Part shown: positions 1 to 5,603 of the stretch, piece by piece
How the letters are laid out: each line of letters starts with the position of its first letter
Position numbering within the stretch: position 1 is the stretch's first letter
NCBI GenBank assembly: GCA_958454405.1
Contig: CAUEBO010000099.1
Location: 1-6,772 of the forward strand
Direction: 5' to 3'
Source of the DNA: an uncultured Eggerthellaceae bacterium
GTDB taxonomy: Bacteria; Actinomycetota; Coriobacteriia; Coriobacteriales; Eggerthellaceae
Length of the DNA: 6,772 bases
Position numbers and translations under genes: made by a program
Notes under the pieces: model-generated
Told to the model about the DNA's origin: nothing
What the model saw: only the letters and a program-made list of their open reading frames with translations
Database searches by the model: none

Positions 1-146
1 AGATGAACTTCGCGCGCGACGTGGCCGACCATATCGTGTTCATGGACGGCGGCGTCATCGTGGAGGAAGGCGACGCTTCCAGCCTGATCAACGACCCGCA
101 GCACGACCGCACCCGCGCGTTCTTGGCGAAGTACGAGGGAGCGTAG
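1..146 (+). CDS. Polar amino acid ABC transporter ATP-binding protein, C-terminal end (partial)
   Basis: Only the last 48 codons are in the window; the frame enters at base 3 after two bases of an incomplete codon and stops at TAG 144-146. The visible residues read MNFARDVADHIVFMDGG, then VIVEEG, then a segment ending in RTRAFLAKYEGA. This matches the end of GlnQ/HisP-type ATPases: the residues after the H-loop, the strand with an FMDGG turn, the VEEG turn, and the closing RTRAFL helix. In that family the protein is the cytoplasmic ATPase driving uptake of amino acids such as glutamine, glutamate, histidine or cystine, working with a permease and a binding protein that would lie to the left. 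The two leading bases (ag) fit the usual HEM sequence after the switch histidine. Walker A, Walker B and signature motifs are outside the window, so the substrate cannot be called. The next gene starts 4 nt after the stop, so they are probably co-transcribed. Confidence 0.86.
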   Translation, partial: MNFARDVADHIVFMDGGVIVEEGDASSLINDPQHDRTRAFLAKYEGA

Positions 147-150
147 CGCC

Positions 151-960
151 ATGGCCGCGTCGGATCGCCAGGGCCGTCCGGTCACCTTCTTCGTCGTGCG
201 GCACGGGCAGACCCTGTTCAACGTTATGGGCAAGGTGCAGGGATGGTGCGACACGCCGCTGACGGAAGAGGGCGTGCGGGGCGCGCGTGCGCTTGGCCGG
301 GGGCTCGCCGACGTGGATTTCGCGGCCGCGTATGCAAGCGACAGCGGGCGCGCGGTGCAGACGCTCGAGACGCTCTTGGAAGCGCGCGCGGCCGAGAGAG
401 GAGAGCTGCGTTTTGACGGAGGCCTCGTCTTCCGCGAAGGAGCAGACGCCTTCGACCCCGCAGGCGGGCATGGCGCGTTGGGCCTCGGATCCGAATTCGA
501 ACGCGATGCCGCCGCGCCGCTTCCCGTGGCGCGTGACGCCCGCTTGCGCGAATGGTGCTACGGCGATTTGGAAGGCGAGCCGGGCGAAGAGCTCCATCGG
601 GTGTTCGCCCAGGGCTTCGGGAGGGAGCTGTCGTTCGCGGAGCTCAACAGCAGGCTGCCCGAGGTGGCGGACGTCATTGCGGAGGCGGACCGGTCGGGGC
701 GTGCCGAGCGGTTCGGCGACGTCGAGCGCCGTCTGCGCGGCTTCTTCGCGGATGCGGGCCGCCGTGCATTCGAAGCCGGCGGCGGCAACGTGCTGGTGGT
801 CACGCACTCGTTCGTCGTGCGCACGATCGTCTACCTGCTCGAGCCTGCGCGCGTGAACGATCCGCTCAAGATCCTCAACGCCAGCGTCACCAAGCTGGAC
901 TTCGATGGCGAGCGGTTCTCGCTCGGCGAGGTGGGATCCACCGCGTACCTGCGTCCGTAG
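151..960 (+). CDS. Histidine phosphatase family protein (phosphoglycerate mutase-like)
   Basis: A 269-residue protein of the histidine phosphatase superfamily. The catalytic RHG motif is at residues 17-19 (VVRHGQT), so His18 is the expected phospho-accepting residue. SDSGRAVQT at 63-71 supplies the second phosphate-binding arginine (Arg67), REWCYGDLEG at 133-142 supplies the likely acid Glu134, and VVTHS at 216-220 supplies the second catalytic histidine (His219). The family hydrolyses phosphate esters or acts as mutase; the substrate cannot be inferred. A stretch at about 85-127, rich in Gly, Ala and Glu, lengthens the region between the core motifs beyond small cobC/gpmB-like enzymes. No signal peptide or membrane segment is seen, so it is probably cytoplasmic. 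The ATG lies 4 nt after the ABC ATPase stop, with a purine-rich GAGGGAG at 135-141 inside the upstream gene, suggesting translational coupling. The gene converges on the reductase gene at 1046. Confidence 0.88.
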   Translation: MAASDRQGRPVTFFVVRHGQTLFNVMGKVQGWCDTPLTEEGVRGARALGRGLADVDFAAAYASDSGRAVQTLETLLEARAAERGELRFDGGLVFREGADAFDPAGGHGALGLGSEFERDAAAPLPVARDARLREWCYGDLEGEPGEELHRVFAQGFGRELSFAELNSRLPEVADVIAEADRSGRAERFGDVERRLRGFFADAGRRAFEAGGGNVLVVTHSFVVRTIVYLLEPARVNDPLKILNASVTKLDFDGERFSLGEVGSTAYLRP

Positions 961-969
961 GGAAGAGGG

Positions 970-1006
970 CTCGCGCCCGGCCTGTCGTGCGCGTGCCAGG
1001 CGCGAG
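970..1006. terminator. GC-rich hairpin in convergent gap (first of two)
   Basis: TCGCGCC (971-977) pairs with GGCGCGA (999-1005); C970 with G1006 extends the stem, and GGC 979-981 with GCC 995-997 can pair inside. It begins 10 nt after the phosphatase stop. No T-run follows on either strand, so it is at best a U-tract-less terminator or 3'-end stabiliser for the plus-strand operon. Confidence 0.4.
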
Positions 1007-1008
1007 GG

Positions 1009-1040
1009 CCCGCAGCCCCGGCCGAAGCCGGCGCTGCGGG
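1009..1040. terminator. Strong GC-rich hairpin at the end of the SDR gene
   Basis: CCCGCAGC (1009-1016) pairs perfectly with GCTGCGGG (1033-1040). After one C/C mismatch CCGGC (1018-1022) pairs with GCCGG (1027-1031), leaving a CGAA tetraloop. It begins 5 nt beyond the stop codon of the minus-strand reductase gene and is symmetrical, so it could end transcription from both converging genes. No T-tract follows on either strand, so termination is inferred from position and stem strength. Confidence 0.5.
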
Positions 1041-1045
1041 AGGGC

Positions 1046-2035
1046 TTACCAGCCGAACCATCCCCAGTCGCCCGGATCGATCACGAAGCGGCGCCCGCTC
1101 TGCTCCCAATCGACGCGGCTGCGCCAGGTTTCGTTGCGGCCTGCTCGGCCGTCTCCTTCACGGCGATCGCCGGTGCGCTTCTTGTCGCTTGCCTGCGGCT
1201 GGGCGCCGTCCTGCGCGCCGTTCTCCGGGCAGGGCTTGCCCCGCTCCTGGTCGAGGGGCCGCTTGCGGGTTCCCATGAGCCATGCGCTGGCCGCCATCTG
1301 GGCGCCGAGCGGCATGAGGCGCGCCGTGACGGCCCCCACCTTGTTGTACCAACCGGTTACGGCGCAGCGGTCGCCGCGCATGAGCGCGCGGTACACGCGG
1401 ATGGCGGTCTCGTCGGAATCCATGGAGAAGTACTTCCAGGCGGGAGCGCCCTCGATGCCGGCGTTCTTGGGGAAATTGGTCCGGGTCGCGCCGGGACACA
1501 CCGTGGTCGCGGTCACGCCGGTGCCTTCGAGTTCGCGCGCGAGCGCGGTGGTGAACGAAAGCACGAACACCTTGGAGGCGCCGTAGAGCGCGTTGAAGGG
1601 GCAGGGCGCCTTCGCCATCATGGAGCTCATGTTGAGGATGCGTCCGCGGCCGCGTTCGATCATGGGGTGCAAAAACACGCTCGTCAACTCCGCCAGATTG
1701 ACGACCGAAAGCTGCAGCATGGCGCGTATGTCGGGGACGCCCAGATCTGAGAACCGTCCCGCCGGGCTGTACCCGGCGTCATTCACCAGGATGTCGATGT
1801 CCAGGCCGCGCTTGCGCACGCATTCGAACAGCGTGCGGGCCGCGCCCTCCTTCGACAGGTCGCAGGCGATGGGCTCGACGCGAACGTCCAACAGGCGCAG
1901 TTGCTCGGCCTGCTTGTCGAGCGCTTCCTGGTCGCGGGCTGTTATGACAAGATCGTATCCGTCGCTGGCGAACAGCAGGCACAGCGATTCGCCGATGCCG
2001 CTCGTCGCTCCGGTGACCAATGCGGTTTCTGCCAT
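1046..2035 (-). CDS. Short-chain dehydrogenase/reductase with long charged Trp-rich tail
   Basis: A 329-residue classical SDR, predicted to be a cytoplasmic NAD(P)(H)-dependent oxidoreductase. The cofactor motif TGATSGIG is at residues 8-15. ACDL at 57-60 is the adenine-pocket region. The usual NNAG is VNDAG at 84-88, an Asn-to-Asp change. The catalytic set is Asn113, Ser138, Tyr151 and Lys155 (YGASK), with PGATRT following at 181-186. The SDR core ends near residue 256; most of the family stops about here. About 70 further residues follow, very rich in Arg, Asp, Glu, Gly and Gln, ending in a segment with Trp304, 310, 324, 326 and 329. The start is fixed by AAAGGAG 7 nt upstream of ATG 2035-2033; the frame stays open far upstream, but no other start has such a site. 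It follows the MFS gene on the same strand after 134 nt. The fold is certain; the substrate is unknown. Confidence 0.93.
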   Translation of the reverse strand: MAETALVTGATSGIGESLCLLFASDGYDLVITARDQEALDKQAEQLRLLDVRVEPIACDLSKEGAARTLFECVRKRGLDIDILVNDAGYSPAGRFSDLGVPDIRAMLQLSVVNLAELTSVFLHPMIERGRGRILNMSSMMAKAPCPFNALYGASKVFVLSFTTALARELEGTGVTATTVCPGATRTNFPKNAGIEGAPAWKYFSMDSDETAIRVYRALMRGDRCAVTGWYNKVGAVTARLMPLGAQMAASAWLMGTRKRPLDQERGKPCPENGAQDGAQPQASDKKRTGDRREGDGRAGRNETWRSRVDWEQSGRRFVIDPGDWGWFGW

Positions 2036-2041
2036 GATGGC

Positions 2042-2102
2042 GCTCCTTTCATGCGAGGGCGGGCGCAAGGAGAAGCGCGCCCGCCCGCTGGCTCCCTCGC
2101 AT
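2042..2102 (-). promoter_or_regulatory. Structured leader and ribosome binding site of the SDR gene
   Basis: On the minus strand a perfect 10-bp stem forms between GGGCGGGCGC (2086-2077) and GCGCCCGCCC (2066-2057), with a pyrimidine-rich loop at 2076-2067. An outer 9-bp match joins ATGCGAGGG (2102-2094) and CCCTCGCAT (2059-2051), competing for three of the same bases. The structure abuts the ribosome binding site GAAAGGAG (2050-2043). The loop contains CTCCTT, which is complementary to AAGGAG of that site, so loop and site could pair as a pseudoknot. Without a T-tract it is more likely a leader structure than a terminator. The pairing is seen in the sequence; a regulatory role is inference. 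Confidence 0.45.
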
Positions 2103-2106
2103 GATA
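2101..2106 (-). promoter_or_regulatory. Candidate -10 element for the SDR gene
   Basis: TATCAT on the minus strand matches TATAAT at five of six positions and would place the transcript start near 2094, just before the leader hairpin. No good -35 hexamer is found 16-18 nt upstream, so the call is weak. It would give the reductase its own transcript, separate from the MFS gene. Confidence 0.3.
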
Positions 2107-2139
2107 CGGTGCGCCCGACGGCACGGTTGCCGGTTGCGC

Positions 2140-2169
2140 CGCGCCCGTTGAAGAGTCGCAACGGGCGCG
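2140..2169 (-). terminator. 11-bp hairpin directly after the MFS stop codon
   Basis: CGCGCCCGTTG and its perfect complement form an 11-bp stem (2140-2150 with 2159-2169) around an 8-nt loop, directly adjoining the TAG of the MFS gene at 2172-2170. No T-run follows on the minus strand. Its position suggests a terminator or 3'-end stabiliser, possibly leaky, between the MFS and reductase genes. Confidence 0.5.
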
Positions 2170-3471
2170 CTACTGCGGTGAAACGTCGCTCGTGCGGCTC
2201 GCCGCGGCGGGCTTCGCCGGCGCGGGCGCATGGTCGAGGGCATCGTCGAGCGAGCGCATGCTCTTCGCTCCCAAGGCGAGCGCCGTGACGACGAGCCAGC
2301 AGACCACGAGCGCGAAGGCGGCCGTCTGGACGCCGAGCGCGTCCACCGCGGCGGCGGTGGCGAACACGGCTGCGGGCGCGGCCGCGAGCAAGAGCGAGTT
2401 CTCGGTGCCAAGGGCGCTGCCGCGCGCCTGTTCGGGTATGCGGTCGAGCGCGAAGAATCCGAGCAGCGCCGAGGCGGGTCCGGCGCTCGCGCCGAAGACG
2501 AACGCGCCGAGCAGCATGACAGGGTACGCAGGCAGCGCGCCCAGAACGCCCAGGCCGGCCGCCATGCCCGCCAGCGAGATGACGTACCAGGTGCGGCGCG
2601 CAAGGCGCGGGGCCAGCGCAGCGTAGCCGAGCGAGCTGATCAAAAGGCCCGCCGACATGGCCGACAGCACGTAGCCGAGCAGTTCCGGTCGGCCCAGCGC
2701 GGTGAAATGCACGGGCAGCACGAGGCCCTGGAACGATCCCATGATCATGGCGATGCCGAGCACGAGCAGCACGGAGACCCGCAGGACGCCGTCCGAGCGG
2801 AAGAGCACGCGCGTGCCGGTGCGCAGCGCGTCGAGCGCCGATCCCGCTACGGAGCGCACGGGGGCCGCGCCTGCCTTCGCATCCTTCGCGCCCGTCGCGC
2901 CGACGGCTCGGGGCACGGTGACCGTGACGAGCGCTGCCGAAAACGAGAGCGCCGCGGTGAGCCACAGCGACGGAACGCCGCCTACCGCGCTGATGAAGAG
3001 CGCCGCAAGGGCGGGACCTGCGATGGTGGTGAGCGAATCGAGGGATTGCGACAGCCCCATGAACCGCTGCAGGTCGGAGCCGTCACGCTTCGTGACGGCC
3101 GGCAGCAGCGCGTCGCGGGCGGTCATACCGGGAACGTCCCCGACGGCGCCCAGCAGGCCGAGCGCGACGAACCACCAGAAGTTGAGTCCCCACAGCATGT
3201 CGACCAGGGGGATGAGCGCGACGCTCAGCGCTGACACGATGTCGGAGACGATGGAGATGTTGCGGCGGTTGAAACGGTCGAGTGCCGCGCCGCCCAGCAC
3301 GCCGATGACCATCTGGGGGATGGCGCAGATGAGCGCAAGCGAGCCTGCCGCCATCACGTCGCCGGTGGTGGCGAGCAGGATGAGGGGCAGGGCGACGCCG
3401 GCTATGGAGTTGCCTAAAAGCGAGAGGGCGCTTGATGCGAGGAATCGAGGGGCGATGCGGGTGCGGTGCAT
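2170..3471 (-). CDS. MFS transporter, probable drug or metabolite exporter
   Basis: A 433-residue integral membrane protein of the major facilitator superfamily, most like the proton-driven exporters of the EntS/macrolide-efflux type. About twelve hydrophobic segments can be followed, from roughly residue 11 to 400. The loop between helices 2 and 3 carries the MFS motif A form GAALDRFNRR (61-70). A central cytoplasmic loop, about 187-225, is rich in Ala, Lys and Arg and separates the two halves. The C-terminal tail after 402 is hydrophilic and Pro/Ala-rich. The ATG at 3471-3469 has AGAAAGGA ending 9 nt upstream. The gene lies downstream of the MerR-family regulator on the same strand, and the gap contains a promoter with typical MerR operator geometry, so inducible expression is likely. 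Direction of transport is inferred from family and context; the substrate cannot be named. Confidence 0.93.
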   Translation of the reverse strand: MHRTRIAPRFLASSALSLLGNSIAGVALPLILLATTGDVMAAGSLALICAIPQMVIGVLGGAALDRFNRRNISIVSDIVSALSVALIPLVDMLWGLNFWWFVALGLLGAVGDVPGMTARDALLPAVTKRDGSDLQRFMGLSQSLDSLTTIAGPALAALFISAVGGVPSLWLTAALSFSAALVTVTVPRAVGATGAKDAKAGAAPVRSVAGSALDALRTGTRVLFRSDGVLRVSVLLVLGIAMIMGSFQGLVLPVHFTALGRPELLGYVLSAMSAGLLISSLGYAALAPRLARRTWYVISLAGMAAGLGVLGALPAYPVMLLGAFVFGASAGPASALLGFFALDRIPEQARGSALGTENSLLLAAAPAAVFATAAAVDALGVQTAAFALVVCWLVVTALALGAKSMRSLDDALDHAPAPAKPAAASRTSDVSPQ

Positions 3472-3481
3472 GGCCGACGGT

Positions 3482-3512
3482 CCTTTCTGAGAAAGTTGTA
3501 TCTGCAGAAAGG
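3482..3512 (-). promoter_or_regulatory. Inverted repeat covering the MFS ribosome binding site
   Basis: On the minus strand CCTTTCTG (3512-3505) is the exact complement of CAGAAAGG (3489-3482), which holds the MFS ribosome binding site AGAAAGGA. A smaller dyad CTTTC/GAAAG (3495-3491 with 3487-3483) is nested within it. RNA containing both arms could hide the ribosome binding site. RNA starting at the predicted promoter, near 3507, would lack most of the upstream arm. Confidence 0.45.
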
Positions 3513-3513
3513 A

Positions 3514-3544
3514 AGTAAAAACCCCGACGTTGCGTCGGGGTCAA
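3514..3544 (-). promoter_or_regulatory. MerR-type promoter/operator of the MFS gene
   Basis: On the minus strand TTGACC (3544-3539) is followed after exactly 19 bp by TTTACT (3519-3514). A perfect dyad fills the space: ACCCCGACG (3541-3533), CAA, CGTCGGGGT (3529-3521). MerR-family activators are known to act on promoters whose 19-20 bp spacer is too long for RNA polymerase and contains the operator. At E. coli copA the CueR dyad likewise begins with ACC inside TTGACC and ends in GGT just before the -10 box. The predicted start near 3507 leaves a leader of about 36 nt. The regulator is probably the one encoded at 3652-4479. Confidence 0.65.
3516..3541 (-). terminator. Intrinsic terminator-like hairpin after merR
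   Basis: The same dyad forms a 9-bp hairpin with a 3-nt loop (3521-3541). On the minus strand it is followed at once by a run of five Ts (the first also closes the stem), which meets the usual rule for an intrinsic terminator. An upstream AAAAACCCC (3553-3545, minus strand) can pair instead with the GGGGTTTTT arm (3525-3517), giving an alternative fold. Termination of the acetyltransferase-merR transcript here is plausible but cannot be separated from the operator role by sequence alone. Confidence 0.5.
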
Positions 3545-3616
3545 GGGGTTTTTCGAAACGATCGCATTCGGCCATGCGGGAGCTTCGCAAGCGCGCTGCT
3601 CTTCGCGGCGTCCATG

Positions 3617-3643
3617 GCGCGCGTCCAATCCATCGACGCGCGT
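3617..3643 (-). terminator. GC hairpin just after the merR stop codon
   Basis: CGCGCGTC (3618-3625) pairs with GACGCGCG (3635-3642) around a 9-nt loop, with a possible G-T pair at the base. It begins about 9 nt past the regulator's stop codon on the minus strand. No T-tract follows, so it may only protect the 3' end. Confidence 0.3.
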
Positions 3644-3651
3644 GCGCGGGT

Positions 3652-4479
3652 CTACGTTCCCGCAGGTTGGCCGCCCTTGACGTTCTGGCGAACGAGATCC
3701 TCGACGCCGCGTTCGATGCGGTCCATGACGTCGGTTTGAGCGGGGTTGAGCGATTCTCGCGCGTAGGCGTCAATGAGCAATTCGTAGCTGGTGTAGTCTC
3801 GCAGCCAGTTGTCGGGATCCAGGCAATCGACCAGCTCCCCAATGAGGCCGATCCCTTCGTCGGCGACCGCTGCGCGATCCTCTTCGGACGCATCGGCCGA
3901 AAGCGCGTCACAGTGCTCGCCGACGGCGGCCATCCGCTTGGAGAATCCGAGCTTGGAGATGGCGTCGAAGAGCCGCTCGGCTTCAGCCAGCTCCTTGTCT
4001 TCGTACAGGTGGGAGAGCAGCAGCAAGCTCGTCCGATCGATTCTGTCCATAGTGCCGAGGTTCTCGTCGTAGCCCGCTTCGCTCATCACGCGGCGCATCG
4101 CCTCCATCATGGGGATGCTGCGCGCAGGCATGTCGATGGCGATGGATCCCTTTTTGATGCGCGCGATGGTGCGCCGTTGCTCCTCGAGCCGTTCGATCTC
4201 GGCGCGCAATGCCGCATCCAACTCGTCGAGCGCATGGGAAGCGCCCGTTTCTGCCGGTGGGTCGGCATCCAGGTCGTCCAGCATGCCGCTGATGCGGTCG
4301 AGCGGGAACCCGAGCGATGCCAGCTGCTTGATGCGCAACACGCGCGCCAGGTGCTCGGTGCCGTACTCGCGGTAGCCGTTCGGGTGGCGCGGCGGTTCGG
4401 GAAGCAGGCCGATGGCGTGGTAGTGGCGCAGCGTGCGCACGGTCACGCCGGCAAGCTGGGCGAGGTCGCTGCTTCGCAC
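3652..4479 (-). CDS. MerR-family transcriptional regulator
   Basis: A 275-residue DNA-binding regulator. The N-terminal winged helix-turn-helix (residues 1-70) is typical: DLAQLAGVTVRTLRHYHAIG, then PNGYREYG (33-40) in the wing, then a helix with RIKQLASLGFPLDRI. A charged helix at about 83-110 (Glu/Arg rich) is the likely antiparallel dimerisation coil. The remaining 165 residues are mainly helical and I do not recognise them as a named ligand domain; no metal-binding cysteine pair of the CueR or ZntR kind is evident. Family members twist overlong promoters when a ligand binds. The start is GTG 4479-4477, 3 nt after the acetyltransferase stop, with only a weak GGGGA 7-8 nt upstream, so translation is probably coupled to the upstream gene. 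The MerR-type operator before the MFS gene is the likely target. What it senses is unknown; a hydrophobic or drug-like ligand is a guess from context. Confidence 0.92.
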   Translation of the reverse strand: MRSSDLAQLAGVTVRTLRHYHAIGLLPEPPRHPNGYREYGTEHLARVLRIKQLASLGFPLDRISGMLDDLDADPPAETGASHALDELDAALRAEIERLEEQRRTIARIKKGSIAIDMPARSIPMMEAMRRVMSEAGYDENLGTMDRIDRTSLLLLSHLYEDKELAEAERLFDAISKLGFSKRMAAVGEHCDALSADASEEDRAAVADEGIGLIGELVDCLDPDNWLRDYTSYELLIDAYARESLNPAQTDVMDRIERGVEDLVRQNVKGGQPAGT

Positions 4480-4482
4480 GGG

Positions 4483-5148
4483 CTATCCCCGTGCCCGCGG
4501 CGTCCGCGCCATGCAGCGCTCGACGATGTCGAAGCCGGCGGCGCCCTTGCGTTCGATCGTCTGGAACCCGAAGTGCGCGTACAGGCCTTCCAGGCGATCG
4601 GTGTAGCAGTCCAAGTAGCACGTGATGCCCTGCTCGTCGGCGTACGACAGGAAGGGTTGGATGAGGCGGCGGAACGCGCCCGAGCCGCGTCGGGCGGCGT
4701 CCACTCCCAGGGAGATGAAATAGATGAAATCGTCATCGGGACCGGCGACGGACAGCGGCCAGGTGGTGTCGGAGAGGGGCTCCATAGCCTGCGCACGCTC
4801 GCCCAGAATCTCTTGTTCGCGTTCGGTCAAGGTGCCGGCCATGAGCAGCTCCGAGCGCATCTCGAGTTCGGCCCAGGACACGTCAGCGAGGTCGCTGCGC
4901 AAAAACGCGTTCGCCGCCCCTGCGCCGTCGGGCAGCGCCAGGACGCAGCCGTAGGGGGCGGTCGTCTCGTAGTCCGCGCGGATGACGGCTTGCGTGATGG
5001 CCAGCTTGCGGGCCTCGTCCGCATCGAGCGCCTCGAGCCAGGTGACGTACCACATCTCCTCAAGGAAGCACGTGCCCACCATGTCGGCCAGCCGCTCCAT
5101 GAGCTCGGTTTGTCGAGGATGCACGGTGACGAGTTCGGGCAGCTGCAT
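4483..5148 (-). CDS. GNAT-family N-acetyltransferase
   Basis: A 221-residue protein whose C-terminal half (about 140-210) shows the GNAT acetyl-CoA fold: a strand FIYFISLGVD (141-150), the pyrophosphate-binding loop ARRGSGAFRRLI (152-163), a strand with TCYLDCYTD (176-184), then LYAHFGFQTIER (189-200), the helix and strand that close most GNAT domains. The N-terminal half (1-135) is helical, with an acidic stretch and a Trp-rich segment MWYVTW (32-37); it probably forms the acceptor site. The enzyme would transfer acetyl from acetyl-CoA to an amine; the acceptor is unknown. The ATG at 5148-5146 has AAAGGA 8 nt upstream. The gene is the first of a two-gene unit with merR, 3 nt apart. In such operons the enzyme often modifies a compound related to the regulator's ligand, so detoxification is possible. 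The GNAT call is firm; the substrate is not. Confidence 0.87.
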   Translation of the reverse strand: MQLPELVTVHPRQTELMERLADMVGTCFLEEMWYVTWLEALDADEARKLAITQAVIRADYETTAPYGCVLALPDGAGAANAFLRSDLADVSWAELEMRSELLMAGTLTEREQEILGERAQAMEPLSDTTWPLSVAGPDDDFIYFISLGVDAARRGSGAFRRLIQPFLSYADEQGITCYLDCYTDRLEGLYAHFGFQTIERKGAAGFDIVERCMARTPRARG

Positions 5149-5189
5149 GGCGAGGGTCCTTTCGGTCGCGAAGCGTCAAAGCACCGTCG

Positions 5190-5218
5190 ATTTTCCCATG
5201 TCCGCGCCGCCTTGTCGA
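5190..5218 (-). promoter_or_regulatory. Candidate promoter of the acetyltransferase-merR operon
   Basis: On the minus strand TCGACA (5218-5213, five of six to TTGACA) is followed after 17 bp by GAAAAT (5195-5190, four of six to TATAAT). The start would be near 5183, giving a leader of about 34 nt. The spacer is of normal length and contains no dyad, so activation by the MerR mechanism is not expected. Only a half-site-like CCCCGAC (plus strand, 5229-5235) lies just upstream. Confidence 0.4.
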
Positions 5219-5334
5219 GCGGTCGCCGCCCCGACTTCCCGTATGGCTCCTTCGGCTGCCGTTTGCTTTCCCCGTCATTCCGGGCGCGCGGCTTCGGCCT
5301 TCGTTTGGGATGGCGAAGAACGCGAGTGGCGCTC

Positions 5335-5361
5335 GCCCGTGCGCGCATCGGGCCCGTGCGC
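5335..5361. repeat. 10-bp direct repeat GCCCGTGCGC, two copies
   Basis: GCCCGTGCGC occurs at 5335-5344 and again at 5352-5361, a 17-bp period. It lies just left of repeat copy A. No function is visible; in such GC-rich DNA a short repeat can arise by chance. Confidence 0.5.
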
Positions 5362-5370
5362 TCTCTCTGC

Positions 5371-5389
5371 GATTGCCCATTCGACCGCG
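5371..5389 (+). repeat. Interspersed repeat, copy A
   Basis: GATTGCCCATTCGACCGCG matches copy C at 17 of 19 positions and contains the shared 12-nt core CATTCGACCGCG. It is in the same orientation as copy C and inverted relative to copy B, with 108-110 nt to copy B. Confidence 0.75.
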
Positions 5390-5497
5390 CTTTGTCCGCT
5401 TCCGGGATCTCCGCTGTCGAACCGTCGTTGACGCGCGCTGGCGCGCGGCCTTTCGAGCCGACGCGCTTGCTGTCGGGCTGGACCAAACATGACTGGA

Positions 5498-5518
5498 AAC
5501 GCGGTCGAATGTGCAGTC
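5498..5518 (-). repeat. Interspersed repeat, copy B (inverted)
   Basis: Read on the minus strand these 21 bases are identical to copy C. Similarity to copy C continues weakly for about 30 nt past the core, with shared CAT, GGT and CCGA steps, so the copies appear to be homologous elements and not a chance match. It can pair with either copy A or copy C. Confidence 0.8.
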
Positions 5519-5603
5519 TGCAAGGCCGATTCGCGCCCCTTGCGCACCTTGGTCGTGCAAAACGCCTGGTCGCGGAATTTGCGTGCCCGGTTTCGCGCTC
5601 GGC

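Noticed and set aside
88..807. 239-codon minus-strand frame opposite the phosphatase gene
   Set aside because: It is fully antisense to a gene with clear catalytic motifs and has no recognisable features of its own.
2036..2965. Long upstream extension of the SDR reading frame
   Set aside because: The extension is antisense-like Arg/Ala/Gly-rich sequence overlapping the MFS gene out of frame. The strong AAAGGAG site and the SDR N-terminus both fix the start at 2035.
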